From Streptomyces diastatochromogenes (GTDB taxonomy: Bacteria > Actinomycetota > Actinomycetes > Streptomycetales > Streptomycetaceae), in NCBI GenBank assembly GCA_026913215.1, contig JAPTYK010000001.1:6696001-6760000 (forward strand): a DNA stretch of 64,000 bases. Direction: 5' to 3'. The notes under the pieces were generated by a model, which ran no database searches, had not been told where the DNA came from, and saw only the letters and a list, made by a program, of their open reading frames with translations. This document shows, piece by piece, positions 1-9,480 of the stretch. A program made the position numbers and the translations under genes. Position 1 is the first letter of the stretch. Each line of letters begins with the position of its first letter.

Positions 1-578
1 CTCCAGTCGAGGAGGTGCCCCCCGGAGGCGTAGGCGGGCTCCCAGTGGGCGTGGAGGTCGAAGGCGGGTCCGGCGCAGGCCCGGCCCGGCAGGGTGTCCC
101 ACTGCATTTCCCCCGCGATGCTGAGGGCGTGCGTCCTGCGGGTGCGGCGGTACAGGTCGGTGTGGCGGTCGGCGACGCGCAGGGCGTGCCCGAGGGTCTC
201 GGCGACCCGGGCGAGGCTCGCGGTGGTCTCCGGCGCGGAGCGCTCGGCGGGCAGGACGACGACCAGGACGCCGAACCGTTCTCCGCGGACCGTGACGGGC
301 AGGTAAACGGTCGCCGTGGGCCCGACATCACGGAAAAGATATGGTTGCTGGGTGCGGAAGACGCGGCCGGCGGGGCCCGCGTCCACGGGCGCGTCCGGCA
401 TCCCGGCAGGGGCCTGGACGGGCTCCACGGGGCGCAGGGTCGTGCATCCGTAGTCGACGAGCAGCAGATCGGCGGAGGTCGCGGCGTACAGCTGCGCGAG
501 ACTGGTACGGAGGGAGTCCAGGAGGAGGTGTGGTGCCGCCCCGCGCAGTGCGCCTTCCACTGTCACGTGTCGATCCAC
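1..578 (-). CDS. SpoIIE/PP2C-type serine phosphatase, N-terminal part (runs off the left edge)
   Basis: Reading leftward from a GTG at 578 gives about 192 residues with no stop before the window edge, so only the N-terminal part is present. It aligns along its length with the phosphatase at 1304-2474: 'GEMQWDTLPGRACAGP' here against 'AEMQWQLLPGRSCARP' there. That segment is the usual entry to an RsbU/SpoIIE catalytic domain, and a GAF-like stretch ('LPVTVRGERFGVLVVVLP') precedes it. The first catalytic motif reads GGHLLDW where active members have GGDWYD. A purine-rich AAGGCGG lies 10 nt before the GTG. The gene is divergent from the MarR gene, with 95 bp between the starts. Inferred role: dephosphorylation of a STAS protein; activity cannot be judged without the missing part. 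Confidence 0.7.
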   Translation of the reverse strand, partial: MDRHVTVEGALRGAAPHLLLDSLRTSLAQLYAATSADLLLVDYGCTTLRPVEPVQAPAGMPDAPVDAGPAGRVFRTQQPYLFRDVGPTATVYLPVTVRGERFGVLVVVLPAERSAPETTASLARVAETLGHALRVADRHTDLYRRTRRTHALSIAGEMQWDTLPGRACAGPAFDLHAHWEPAYASGGHLLDW

Positions 579-673
579 CGGATCCGTACCGCCTTCTGGA
601 GAGATGTGGAGATGACCGGTCCGTCGCAAGGCCGCTGTCCCCGGCCCCGGACGTCCGAGGAGGGTCGGCAGGC

Positions 674-1186
674 ATGACGAGCAACCCCGCCCCGCCGCCA
701 GGGGAGCCGCAGCGGACGGCCGAGTCCGCCCGGGAGCTCATCGAGCTGCTGGAGGTGCTGTGGGAGCGCGGCCGGGACATGGTGTCGTCGACACCCGTCT
801 CGGCGAGTCAGCTGCGCGTGCTGTACAGCCTGGACCGCGAGGAGGGGATCAGCCTGCGCACCCTGGGGGAGCTGCTCGGCTCCGCCCCGCCCTCGGTGAG
901 CCGCATGTGCGACCGGCTGGAGGCGCTGGGCTTCGTGCAGCGGCTGCCCAGCCCCGTGAGCCGCCGGCAGCTGGAGCTGCACCTGACCGCGCACGGCAAG
1001 GCGTACCTGCGGGACCTCAGGGTCCAGCGTGAGGAGGCCCTGCTCGCGGTCATCGGGGACATGTCGCCGACGAGCCGCAAGGCGCTGCTGCGGGGGCTCA
1101 CCGGGTTCCACGACGCGGTGGCGGGGGGCGGAGGGGCCGCCTCGTCACGCGCCCGCACTCCGCTGAAGGACGTCAGTTCGGCCTGA
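674..1186 (+). CDS. MarR family transcriptional regulator
   Basis: This 170-residue protein starts at ATG 674, preceded by GGAGGGT. Residues from about 35 to 125 read as a MarR winged helix. They begin with helices around 'VSASQLRVLYSLDREEG', then a recognition region 'PSVSRMCDRLEALGFVQR' and a wing 'SPVSRRQLELHLTAHG'. MarR proteins bind palindromic operators as dimers, and a ligand or oxidation usually releases them. The gene sits between two PP2C phosphatase genes and is convergent with the four-gene operon at 1304-9380. A plausible target is that operon, because a 14-bp palindrome lies upstream of it at 9481; this link is inference. The Pro/Ser/Gly-rich tail after residue 150 is probably disordered. 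The frame is intact. Confidence 0.85.
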   Translation: MTSNPAPPPGEPQRTAESARELIELLEVLWERGRDMVSSTPVSASQLRVLYSLDREEGISLRTLGELLGSAPPSVSRMCDRLEALGFVQRLPSPVSRRQLELHLTAHGKAYLRDLRVQREEALLAVIGDMSPTSRKALLRGLTGFHDAVAGGGGAASSRARTPLKDVSSA

Positions 1187-1300
1187 CCCCCGCGCGACGC
1201 CGGCTCCGGCCGGGCGCACACCCCATGTCCTCATTGCCACCTCTGGTCGTCCTCGACGCGTTCTTCCGGGCACCGCCCGGGTGTTGCCCCAAGGATACAG

Positions 1301-1314
1301 TTGTCATACGGCAA
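1301..1314. promoter_or_regulatory. Imperfect copy of the TTGCCGTACGGCAA palindrome
   Basis: The sequence TTGTCATACGGCAA matches the perfect palindrome at 9481-9494 at 11 of 14 positions. It overlaps the stop codon of the phosphatase gene and lies about 115 bp beyond the end of the MarR gene. It may be a secondary regulator site or chance, since it also encodes the phosphatase C-terminus. Confidence 0.25.
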
Positions 1315-2474
1315 CTGTTGACGCGGTGCCGTGCCAGTCGAGGCAGACGACCAGGGCGTCGTCCTCCAGCGGACTGCCGCCGTGGTGGACGGCGAGCTCC
1401 CGGAGCACCGCCTGCGGCACGTGCGTGGGCGGCAGCAGTCTCGTCCCCGCAGCGCGCGGGCCAGCGCCCGGTCCCCGTAGCTCTCCCCGGCCGGCGAGAC
1501 GGCCGCGTACACGCCGTCGCTCCCGAACAGCAGCCGGTCGCCCGGCCGCACCGAGAACCGCTCCGGTACGTACACGGTGTCCTCGAACATGCCGAGGGGC
1601 AGCTGCGCCTCGAAGCCGACGGACTCCACCACCTGTCCCCGCTGCCGCCACAGCCGGGGCGAACCGGCGTCCACGGCCTCCACCTCACCCGTGGCCAGGT
1701 CGAAGCAGAGCAGCAGCACCGACACGAAGGACCCGCCCCGGTACTGGGCGTACACGGCCTGGTCCGCCAGCGCGGCCTGGTCCGCCAGGGGAGGCCCGCC
1801 CGGCGGGCGTTGCGGAGCGCGTTGATCGCGAGGTTCGTCAGCAGGGCGGCCTCGATGCCCTCTCCCATGCCGTTGGTGACCGTCAGCGTCAGCCGGCCGT
1901 CCGAGACCGACCAGTCGTAGTTGTCGCCGAAGATGGCGTAGGCGGGCTCCAGATGGGCGGCCAGGGCGAACTCGGGACGGGCGCAGGAACGGCCGGGCAG
2001 CAGCTGCCACTGCATCTCCGCCGCGAGCGTGAGCCGGGTCGCGCGCCGCGCCAGGACGTACAGGTCCGTGTCGCGCTCCGCCACCAGGATCTCGTGGCCG
2101 AGCGCCTCGCAGAGCTGGGCGAGCCCCGGCAGCAGCTGCCCGACCTCGGCCCGCGGGGGCAGCTCGGCCGTCAGCACCCCCAGCCGGTCCCCGCGGACCG
2201 TGACGGGCAGATGGAGCCGGAGTTCCCCGGACTCCCGGGCCACGTGGGGCTCCTGGGCACCGAAGGCGCGCCCCTGGGGACTGTCGTGGATCGGCACCGA
2301 CGGGTCCGCCCCGGGAACGTGCCCGACGAGCTGGAGCGTCCGCAGGCCGTAGTCCGCCATGCGGAGCTCCACCCGCAGCACCCCGTGGTCCTTGAGGGCG
2401 TCCTCGACGACTTCCACGAGCCGGTGGGGAGCCGCCCGGCGGAGCGCCTGCTCGATCTCGGCGATCTCGCGCAC
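1304..2474 (-). CDS. PP2C/SpoIIE-type phosphatase with an altered metal-site motif (two frame breaks)
   Basis: From ATG 2474 (MREIAEIEQALRR) the product has a GAF-like N-terminal region of about 160 residues and then a SpoIIE/PP2C catalytic domain. The frame changes near 1800 and near 1440; joined, the protein is about 390 residues and ends 'CLDWHGTASTVAV'. Catalytic motifs are degenerate. GDNYDW replaces GGDWYD, and 'TNGMGEG' stands where active enzymes have a metal-binding Asp (GDVxGHG), so Asn replaces Asp. GSDGV is normal. It is the last gene of the leftward operon, 66 bp after the STAS gene, so it probably acts on or binds that STAS protein. Reduced phosphatase activity or a binding-only role is an inference. 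It is paralogous to the partial gene at 1-578. Confidence 0.75.
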
Positions 2475-2540
2475 GGTCTTCCTCTTCCTCTTTCTCTTTC
2501 CTGCGCCCGGTCCCGTGCACGGGACCGGGTCGTCCGTCCG

Positions 2541-2909
2541 CTATCTCGTGCCGCCGGCCGCCGCCAGCGCGTCCGCCACGGCGTCGTGCGGCGGGATGGT
2601 CGTCATCACGCCGGTGATCTCCAGGATGCGGCGCACGGCCGGGGTCGGCGCGGCGAGGTACAGGTCGCCGTCGCTCTCCCGCGCCCTGTTGACCGCCCGG
2701 ATCAGGACGTTCAGCCCCGAGGAGTCCATGAAGTCGAGGGCGGACAGATCCAGCACGAGGCGGCGCCGCCCCTGGCCGAACTGCTCCGTCAGCAGCTCCT
2801 GGAGCCGGCCGGCCGTCTCCATGTCCAGCTCGCCCGCCACGGTCAGCACCGCGGTGCGGCCGTCGCGGATCTCGACGTCGACATCAAGGTTCGGTTCACG
2901 CTCGGACAT
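2541..2909 (-). CDS. STAS-domain anti-sigma factor antagonist (RsbV/SpoIIAA type)
   Basis: The product has 122 residues from ATG 2909, which has AGGAGA upstream; an in-frame start further upstream lacks a ribosome site. The whole protein is one STAS domain. It includes 'GELDMETAGRLQELL' and the phosphorylatable loop 'LDFMDSSGLNVL', where the first Ser of DSSG is the residue usually phosphorylated by an RsbW-type kinase. Unphosphorylated STAS proteins bind the anti-sigma kinase and release a sigma-B-like factor; PP2C enzymes remove the phosphate. Its place between two PP2C genes in one operon fits such a partner-switching module. No stand-alone anti-sigma kinase or sigma-B gene lies in the window. 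The frame is intact. Confidence 0.9.
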   Translation of the reverse strand: MSEREPNLDVDVEIRDGRTAVLTVAGELDMETAGRLQELLTEQFGQGRRRLVLDLSALDFMDSSGLNVLIRAVNRARESDGDLYLAAPTPAVRRILEITGVMTTIPPHDAVADALAAAGGTR

Positions 2910-2955
2910 GTCTCCTGCTTTCCGTGGGGAGGGGCCGGTCTCGGGGCGGGCGGGG

Positions 2956-5361
2956 TCAGAACACCTGGACACCCACCACGCACGTGTCGTCGTCCGTGTC
3001 CGACTTGCTGCGCGCGAGCAGCTGGTCCAGCCGGTGTTCGAGGCTGTCGGACGGCTGCCGGGCGACGGTGAGCAGCTGGGCGACGGAATCGTGGACGGCG
3101 GTGTCGCGCCGCTCGACGAGCCCGTCGGTGTACATCAGCACCGTGTCGCCGGGTTCGAGCCGCAGCTCCGTCTCCTCGTACTCGGTCTCCGCGAGGGCCC
3201 CCAGCAGCACCCCGCGCAGGAGCGGCAGGTCGAGCGCCTCCTCCCCGCGCACCAGCACCGGCGGAGGTGTCCCGCGCGGGCCCAGCGCAGCGTACGGCTC
3301 TCCGGGTCGTAGACGCCGCAGACGGCGGTGGCCGTCACCTGGGCGGTGAGGTGGTGGGCGACGCCGTTGAGCCAGGACAGCAGCTGCCCCGGGCCCGCGC
3401 CCGTGACGGCCAGGCCGCGGAGGGCGTTGCGCAGCACCACCATGCCGGTGGCGGCCTCCACGCCGTGGCCGGCGACGTCCCCGACGCACAGGAGCACCTT
3501 CTTGGACGGCAGCACGACCGCGTCGTACCAGTCGCCGCCGACCAGGGAACCGGACTCCGCGGGCCGGTAGCGCACGGCCACGTCGAGTCCCGGCGCGTCC
3601 AGCGGCGGCATGGCCGGCGGCATGATCGCGTGCTGGAGCTGGAGGGTCAGCCGGTTGCGTTCCTCGGCCGCCTCCTCCGTCGCCGCCAGTCGGTCGCGGG
3701 TGGCCGTGAGGGCGACCTCGGTCCAGTGCTGCGCCGAGATGTCCTGGTACGCGCCCCGGACGGTCTGGAGACCGCCGTCGCCGCCAGGGCGGGTTCGGCG
3801 GTCACCCGGATGTGCCGGGTGACGCCGTCGCGGCGGAGCATGCGGAAGGCGGCGGAGCCCACCCGCCGCTGGTGCAGCACCTTCTGGAGGAAGCGGCGGA
3901 CGGTGTCGGCGTCGTCGGGGTGGACGTGGCGGCGAGGTCGCGCAGGGCGACCGGCGGCTCCGTCGTCCTGCGGCCGAAGAGCTCGTACAGCTGGCTGTGC
4001 CAGGTGATGTCACCGGTGACGAGGTCCTCCTCGAAGGCACCGACCCGGCCGAGGCGCTGGGCGTGCTGGAGGAGGCTGGCCAGGCGCGCCGACTCGTCCT
4101 CGACGCGCCAGATGAACAGGACGCTCGCGCCGTACCGGCTGATGCTGATGTCGGCGAGCGAGGCGAGCGGCACCTGGTCCACCAGGGCCGTCAGCCGGAC
4201 CCGGCGGGCGCGGAACGGCTCCCCCGTGGCGTAGACCCGCTCGATCCGTTCGAAGAGTTCGCTGCCGCCCGCCGTCGCCGGGTACGCCTCCAGGAGCAGG
4301 GCTCCGTCGACGGAGCCCCGGGGCCGTCCGGCCGGATCCTGGAAGTGCGCGTTGGCGTGCCTGATGCGGAAGTCGACGAGCTTCCCCGCCTCGTCCAGGT
4401 GGGGGGTCAGGACGAGGGCGGGGTCGTAGAGCCCGTCCGAGAGTTCGGCCAGCGCCGTCGCCCCTCCCGCCGGGGACCGGGAGGCCGCCGGGGCGGAGAA
4501 GCCCCCGGGGGACGCCTCGGGCAGGGTCTCCAGGGTGTGGGCGCAGAGCTCGGCGAGGGCCTCGATCTGGCGCTCCACGACCTGCGGCAGGGGGTCGAGC
4601 GGGCGGGCCCAGCAGATCTCCAGGACGCCGTGGATGCGGCCGCCGGTCCCGGCGGGGACGACGACCCGGCCGCCGTCGGGATGGCGCCCGCGGCCGATGG
4701 AGGGATGCCCGAGGCCGCCAGGGAGGCGTACCGGACGGTTCGGCGTCCGATGAGAGCCTGGCGGGCGCGGTGGTCACGCCCGGCGGCACGTAGTGCCAGC
4801 GGGCCGCCTCGTCGAGGCCGAAGCCGGCGTGTCCGCGCAGGCTCAGCGAGGTGTCAGGACCGGTGGTCCAGATCGCGACGGCGACGGCGCCCAGCGGTTC
4901 GAGGGCGTGCCGGAGCAGGGACTCGGCGACGGCCTGGGTGTCGCCGGCGCCGAGCGCCGCGCTCTCCGCCGTGCGCAGCCGCACGGCGACCGAGGCGGCG
5001 GTGGCCGGGGCTCGCCGACGGCCGTTCTCACGAACTCGTCCGTCGCCTCGGCCATCCGGTCGTGGGCCGCCTGGTTGATGACGTCCGCGGCCAGCTCCAG
5101 CCGGGACAGTCCGGCCCGGTCGGCGAGCTCCGCGAGCTGGCGGGCCGCCTGGGCGGGGCCGCAGCCCAGGCGCTCGACGATGACCCCTTGGCGAGTTCGA
5201 TCAGGGCGCGGCCCTCGGCCGCCGCGTGCGCGGCGCGCACCTCGCCGCGCAGCCGTTCCACCGTGGCGGCCAGCCGACCGTCGACGGCCGCGGTGTCCGG
5301 GACGGCCGGGACGTCGTCGCGGGGTGCGGGACGCCGCCGCCGGAGGGCGGGGAGTGGTCAC
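2956..5361 (-). CDS. ANTAR-GAF-PAS-PAS-PP2C phosphatase (about eight frame breaks)
   Basis: Joined across breaks near 5320, 5185, 5010, 4755, 4695, 3930, 3785 and 3280, this is a protein of about 800 residues. Domain order is an ANTAR-like helical region ('ALIELAKG' to 'DVINQAAHD'), GAF ('ALEPLGAVAVAIWTTG'), PAS ('HANAHFQDPAGRPRG'), a second PAS ('RVGAFEEDLVTGDITW') and a C-terminal PP2C domain. The PP2C motifs 'GGDWYDAV', 'GDVAGHG' and 'YTDGLVERRD' are canonical, so this looks like an active Ser/Thr phosphatase. It ends 'DDTCVVGVQVF'. The GTG start at 5361 overlaps the stop of the upstream kinase as GTGA, which implies translational coupling. The likely substrate is the STAS protein 46 bp downstream. 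An ANTAR at the N-terminus rather than the C-terminus is unusual. Confidence 0.8.
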
Positions 5362-8300
5362 GAGGCCGTCCCTCCGTCGAGCCAGCGGCTGACGCAGGCG
5401 ATGAGTTCGTCGGCGTCGACGGGCTTGGTGACGTAGTCGCTGGCCCCCGACGCGAGGCTCTTCTCCCGGTCGCCCGGCATGGCCTTCGCGGTGACGGCGA
5501 TCACGGGCAGGTCCGCGTACTGGGGCAGCTCCCTGATCCGCGCGGTCGCGGTGTAGCCGTCCATCTCCGGCATCATCACGTCCATCAGGACGAGGGAGAC
5601 GGCCGGGTTCGCCAGCAGCGTCTCGATGCCCTTCCGCCCGTTCTCGGCGTGCAGCACCGTGATGCCGTGCAGCTCCAGGATGCCGCTGAGGGCGTACAGG
5701 TTGCGGGCGTCGTCGTCGACGGCGAGCACGGTCCTGCCGCTCAGGGTGCTGTCGACGGCCCGGGGCGCGGGCACCCAGTGGTCGCCGCGCACCAGGGGCA
5801 CGACGTCGCCGGGCTGTTCCGCGGACAGGTGCAGGGCGATCCGCTCGCGCAGCTCGTCGAGGCTGGAGAGGAGTTCCAGCGGTCGGCGGCGGGCGAGGTC
5901 CTGGAGGGCGCCCTCCTCGTCGGCGGGGAGCCGGCGGTTGTTGTGGGCGAGGACGGGGACGGTGCGCAGCGCCTCGTCCCCGTCCATGGCGTCCAGGAAG
6001 CGCAGGGCGTCGCCGTCCGCCATGTCGACGTCGAGCACGACGCAGTGGAACGGCTGGGCGGCGAGCGCGGCGGCGGCCTCCTGGGGCCGACGACCGCGAC
6101 CAGTTCGATGTCCGACCGGCCCGTCTGCCCGCCGTCGGCCGAGAGCTGGCCGACCGCGTTCTCGGCGACGACGGCGAGGAGCCCGCGCGGGCGCTCCTCG
6201 ATCACGAGGAGGCGCCGGGGCGGCCGGGCGGCCGCCCGCCGGACAGCGCGAGCGCGCCGCCCCGGGCGGGGCCGGGACGGCAGGCCCTGCCGGGGAGTCC
6301 GTCGGCAGGGCGGCGGGGCGGGCTGCTCGGCGAAGTCGGTGCGGGCGACGGGGAGGTAGAGGGTGAAGGTGCTGCCCTCGCCCGGCACGCTGGTGACGGT
6401 GAGGGCGGCGCCGAGGAGATGGGCGATCTCGCGGCTGATGGAGAGGCCCAGGCCGGTGCCGCCGTACTTGCGGTTGGTCGTCCCGTCGGCCTGCTGGAAG
6501 GCGCCGAAGATGGCCTCCAGGTTCTCGGGGGCGATGCCGATGCCGGTGTCGGCGACGCGGAAGGCGACGACGGGGCCGCCGCGGTGCACGGACACGGGCA
6601 GCTCGTCGTCCGACGCCGGTTCGATGCGTAGCTCGACGCTGCCGTGCTCGGTGAACTTGACCGCGTTCGACAGCAGGTTGCGCAGCACCTGCCGGAGCCG
6701 CGTGTCGTCGGTGACGAGGTCGACGGGGACGCCGGCGGCCGTGGAGACCGTGAAGGCGAGGCTCTTCTGCGAGGTGAGGGGCGGAAGGTGGCCTCGACGT
6801 AGTCGAGAGCCTGCGCAGCGGCACGCGCTCCGGGTTGAGGTCCATCTTCCCGGCCTCCACCTTGGAGAGGTCGAGGATGTCGTTGATCAGCTGGAGCAGG
6901 TCGGACCCGGCCGAGTGGATGATGCCGGCGTACTCGACCTGCTTGGCCGTGAGGTTGCGGGTCGGGTTCTGGGCCAGCAACTGGGCCAGGATCAGCAGGC
7001 TGTTGAGCGGGGTGCGCAGTTCGTGGCTCATGTTGGCCAGGAACTCCGACTTGTACGTGGAGGCCAGGTCGAGCTGCTGGGCGCGGTCCTCCAGCTCCTG
7101 CCGGGCCTGCTCGATCTGGAGGTTCTTGGCCTCGATGTCGCGGTTCTGCGTGGCGAGCAGGGCCGCCTTCTCCTCCAGCTCGGCGTTGGAGCGCTGGAGT
7201 TCCTCCTGCCGCACCTGGAGTTCCTCGGTGCGCGAGCGGAGTTCGCCGGCCAGCCGCTGGGACTCGTCCAGGAGCTCGTCGGTGCGGACGTTGGCGACGA
7301 TGGTGCTCAGGTTGACGCCGACGGTCTCCATGAGCTGTTCCAGGAAGTCCCGGTGCACGGAGGTGAAGGGGCTGAAGGACATCAGCTCGATGACGCCGAG
7401 CACCTGCTCCTCGACGACGACCGGCAGCACCACGAGGCTGCCCCGGGACGTGCTGCCGAGACCCGAGGAGATCGTGACGTAGTCCTCGGGGACGTTCTCG
7501 GCGGTGACGGTGCGGCGGCTGCGGGCGGCCTGCCCGACGAGCGACTCGCCCAGCCGGAAGCGCACCCGGTCCCGGTCGCCCGCGGGGCGTCCGTAGGAGC
7601 CGACGAGGCCCAGCTCGACGCCGTCGGCGCCCTCCTCGGCGAGGTAGAACGCGCCGTACTGGGCGCCCACGAGCGGGGTCAGCTCGTCCATGACGAGTTC
7701 GGCGACGACGGCCAGGTCGCGGTGGCCCTGCATCAGCGCGGACATCCGGGCCAGACTGGACTTGAGCCAGTCCTGCTCCTGGTTGGCCCGCGTCGTCTCG
7801 CGCAGCGAGCCCACCATGGCGTTGATGTTGTCCTTGAGCTCGGCCACCTCGCCCGAGGCCTCGACGGTGATCGAGCGGGTGAGGTCGCCCTCGGCGACGG
7901 CGCTCGCGACCTCGGCGATGGCGCGAACCTGGCGGGTGAGGTTGCCCGCCAGCTCGTTGACGTTCTCGGTCAGCCGCTTCCAGGTGCCGGAGACCCCCTC
8001 GACCTCGGCCTGGCCGCCGAGCCTGCCCTCGCTGCCGACCTCGCGGGCCACCCGGGTCACCTCGGCCGCGAACGAGGACAGCTGGTCGACCATCGTGTTG
8101 ATGGTCGTCTTCAGCTCCAGGATCTCGCCCCGGGCGTCCACGTCGATCTTCTTCGACAGGTCGCCGTTGGCGACGGCGGTCGTGACCTGGGCGATGTTCC
8201 GGACCTGGCCGGTCAGGTTGTTCGCCATGGAGTTGACGTTGTCGGTGAGGTCCTTCCAGGTCCCGGCCACGTTCGGCACCCTGGCCTGGCCGCCGAGCCG

Positions 8301-9380
8301 GCCCTCGGTGCCGACCTCGCGGGCGACCCGGGTCACCTCGTCGGCGAAGGCGGACAGGGTGTCCACCATGGTGTTGATGGTGTCGGCGAGGGCGGCGACC
8401 TCGCCCTTGGCCTCCACGGTGATCCGGCGGGAGAGGTCGCCGCGGGCCACGGCGGTGGCGACCTGGGCGATCGAACGCACCTGCCCGGTGAGGTTGGAGG
8501 CCATCACGTTGACGTTGTCGGTGAGGTCCTTCCAGGTGCCGGAGGCGCCCCGGACGGTGGCCTGGCCGCCGAGGTTGCCCTCGGTGCCGACCTCGCGGGC
8601 GACCCGGGTCACCTCGTCGGCGAAGGCCGAGAGCTGGTCGACCATCGTGTTGATGGTCGTCTTCAGCTCCAGGATCTCGCCCCGGGCGTCCACGTCGACC
8701 TTCTTCGACAGGTCGCCGCCCGCGACGGCGGTGGCGACGTGGGCGATCGCCCGGACCTGGGCGGTGAGGTTCCCCGCCATGGAGTTGACGGAGTCGGTCA
8801 GATCGCGCCAGGTGCCGGAGGCGCCCCGGACGGTGGCCTGGCCGCCGAGGTTGCCCTCGGTGCCGACCTCGCGGGCGACCCGGGTCACCTCGTCGGCGAA
8901 GGCCGAGAGCTGGTCCACCATCGTGTTGATGGTGTTCTTCAGCTCCAGGATCTCGCCGCGCGCGTCCACGTCGATCTTCTGGGAGAGATCTCCCTTGGCG
9001 ACGGCCGTCGCCACGTGGGCGATGTCGCGGACCTGGGTGGTGAGGTTGCCGGCCATCGCGTTGACCGAGTCCGTCAGATCGGCCCAGGTGCCGGAGACGC
9101 CGGGCACGGCGGCCTGCCCGCCGAGCGTCCCCTCCGTGCCGACCTCGCGCGCCACCCGCGTCACTTCGGAGGTGAACAGGGACAGCTGGTCGACCATCCC
9201 GTTGAACACCCGGGAGATCTCGCCCATCAGCCCGTCGGCCTCGTCCGGCAGACGGGTGCCGAAGTCGCCGTCCCGCACCGCCGTGAGCCCGGCCAGCAGC
9301 TGGCGGAGTTCCGGCTCGACCACCGCGGCCGGCCCGGACCGCTCCCGTCCGGAGGAACCCCTGGTCGTCGTCTCAGACAT
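5358..9380 (-). CDS. Cytoplasmic hybrid histidine kinase with six HAMP repeats, GAF, kinase and receiver domains (two frame breaks)
   Basis: This 1,340-residue protein starts at ATG 9380 (MSETTTRG), with GAGGATGGG just upstream. No transmembrane segment is seen. Six HAMP units of about 92 residues follow ('GDLSKKIDVDARGEILEL' type), then GAF, a long coiled coil ('SRTEELQVRQEELQRSNAEL') and HisKA with 'NMSHELRTPLNS'. The HATPase shows 'NLLSNAVKFTEHG', DTGIG and GTGLGLS. A degenerate receiver ('VVLDVDM') precedes a full receiver ('AVDDD', 'LMDVMMPEMDGY', 'TKP'). Between about 6785 and 6090 the correct reading is in another frame; the two breaks cancel. The HAMP array recalls fungal group III osmosensing kinases, and S. 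coelicolor OsaA also pairs such a kinase with an OsaC phosphatase. Orthology is not shown. Confidence 0.9.
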   Translation of the reverse strand: MSETTTRGSSGRERSGPAAVVEPELRQLLAGLTAVRDGDFGTRLPDEADGLMGEISRVFNGMVDQLSLFTSEVTRVAREVGTEGTLGGQAAVPGVSGTWADLTDSVNAMAGNLTTQVRDIAHVATAVAKGDLSQKIDVDARGEILELKNTINTMVDQLSAFADEVTRVAREVGTEGNLGGQATVRGASGTWRDLTDSVNSMAGNLTAQVRAIAHVATAVAGGDLSKKVDVDARGEILELKTTINTMVDQLSAFADEVTRVAREVGTEGNLGGQATVRGASGTWKDLTDNVNVMASNLTGQVRSIAQVATAVARGDLSRRITVEAKGEVAALADTINTMVDTLSAFADEVTRVAREVGTEGRLGGQARVPNVAGTWKDLTDNVNSMANNLTGQVRNIAQVTTAVANGDLSKKIDVDARGEILELKTTINTMVDQLSSFAAEVTRVAREVGSEGRLGGQAEVEGVSGTWKRLTENVNELAGNLTRQVRAIAEVASAVAEGDLTRSITVEASGEVAELKDNINAMVGSLRETTRANQEQDWLKSSLARMSALMQGHRDLAVVAELVMDELTPLVGAQYGAFYLAEEGADGVELGLVGSYGRPAGDRDRVRFRLGESLVGQAARSRRTVTAENVPEDYVTISSGLGSTSRGSLVVLPVVVEEQVLGVIELMSFSPFTSVHRDFLEQLMETVGVNLSTIVANVRTDELLDESQRLAGELRSRTEELQVRQEELQRSNAELEEKAALLATQNRDIEAKNLQIEQARQELEDRAQQLDLASTYKSEFLANMSHELRTPLNSLLILAQLLAQNPTRNLTAKQVEYAGIIHSAGSDLLQLINDILDLSKVEAGKMDLNPERVPLRRLSTTSRPPSAPHLAEEPRLHGLHGRRRPRRPRHRRHAAPAGAAQPAVERGQVHRARQRRATHRTGVGRRAARVRAPRRPRRRLPRRRHRHRHRPREPGGHLRRLPAGRRDDQPQVRRHRPGPLHQPRDRPSPRRRPHRHQRAGRGQHLHPLPPRRPHRLRRAARPAALPTDSPAGPAVPAPPGAARSRCPAGGRPAAPAPPRDRGAPARAPRRRRRERGRPALGRRRADGPVGHRTGRGRRPQEAAAALAAQPFHCVVLDVDMADGDALRFLDAMDGDEALRTVPVLAHNNRRLPADEEGALQDLARRRPLELLSSLDELRERIALHLSAEQPGDVVPLVRGDHWVPAPRAVDSTLSGRTVLAVDDDARNLYALSGILELHGITVLHAENGRKGIETLLANPAVSLVLMDVMMPEMDGYTATARIRELPQYADLPVIAVTAKAMPGDREKSLASGASDYVTKPVDADELIACVSRWLDGGTAS
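7900..9360. repeat. 276-bp tandem repeats encoding the HAMP array
   Basis: Near-identical blocks recur every 276 bp (92 codons) within the kinase gene. For example, the antisense text beginning GTGAGGTCCTTCCAGGTG appears near 8240 and 8521 with the same flanks, and a close variant lies near 8800. The repeats are real coding units, and their DNA similarity makes them a possible site of recombination or of assembly collapse. Confidence 0.85.
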
Positions 9381-9480
9381 GTCCCATCCTCGTTCCCCAC
9401 CATGTGCGCACACGGACCGTCCGGCCCACGCCGCGCGCCGGCCGGCCGTTCCCCCGGGTCGGCTCCGGCTGCCGCGATCG

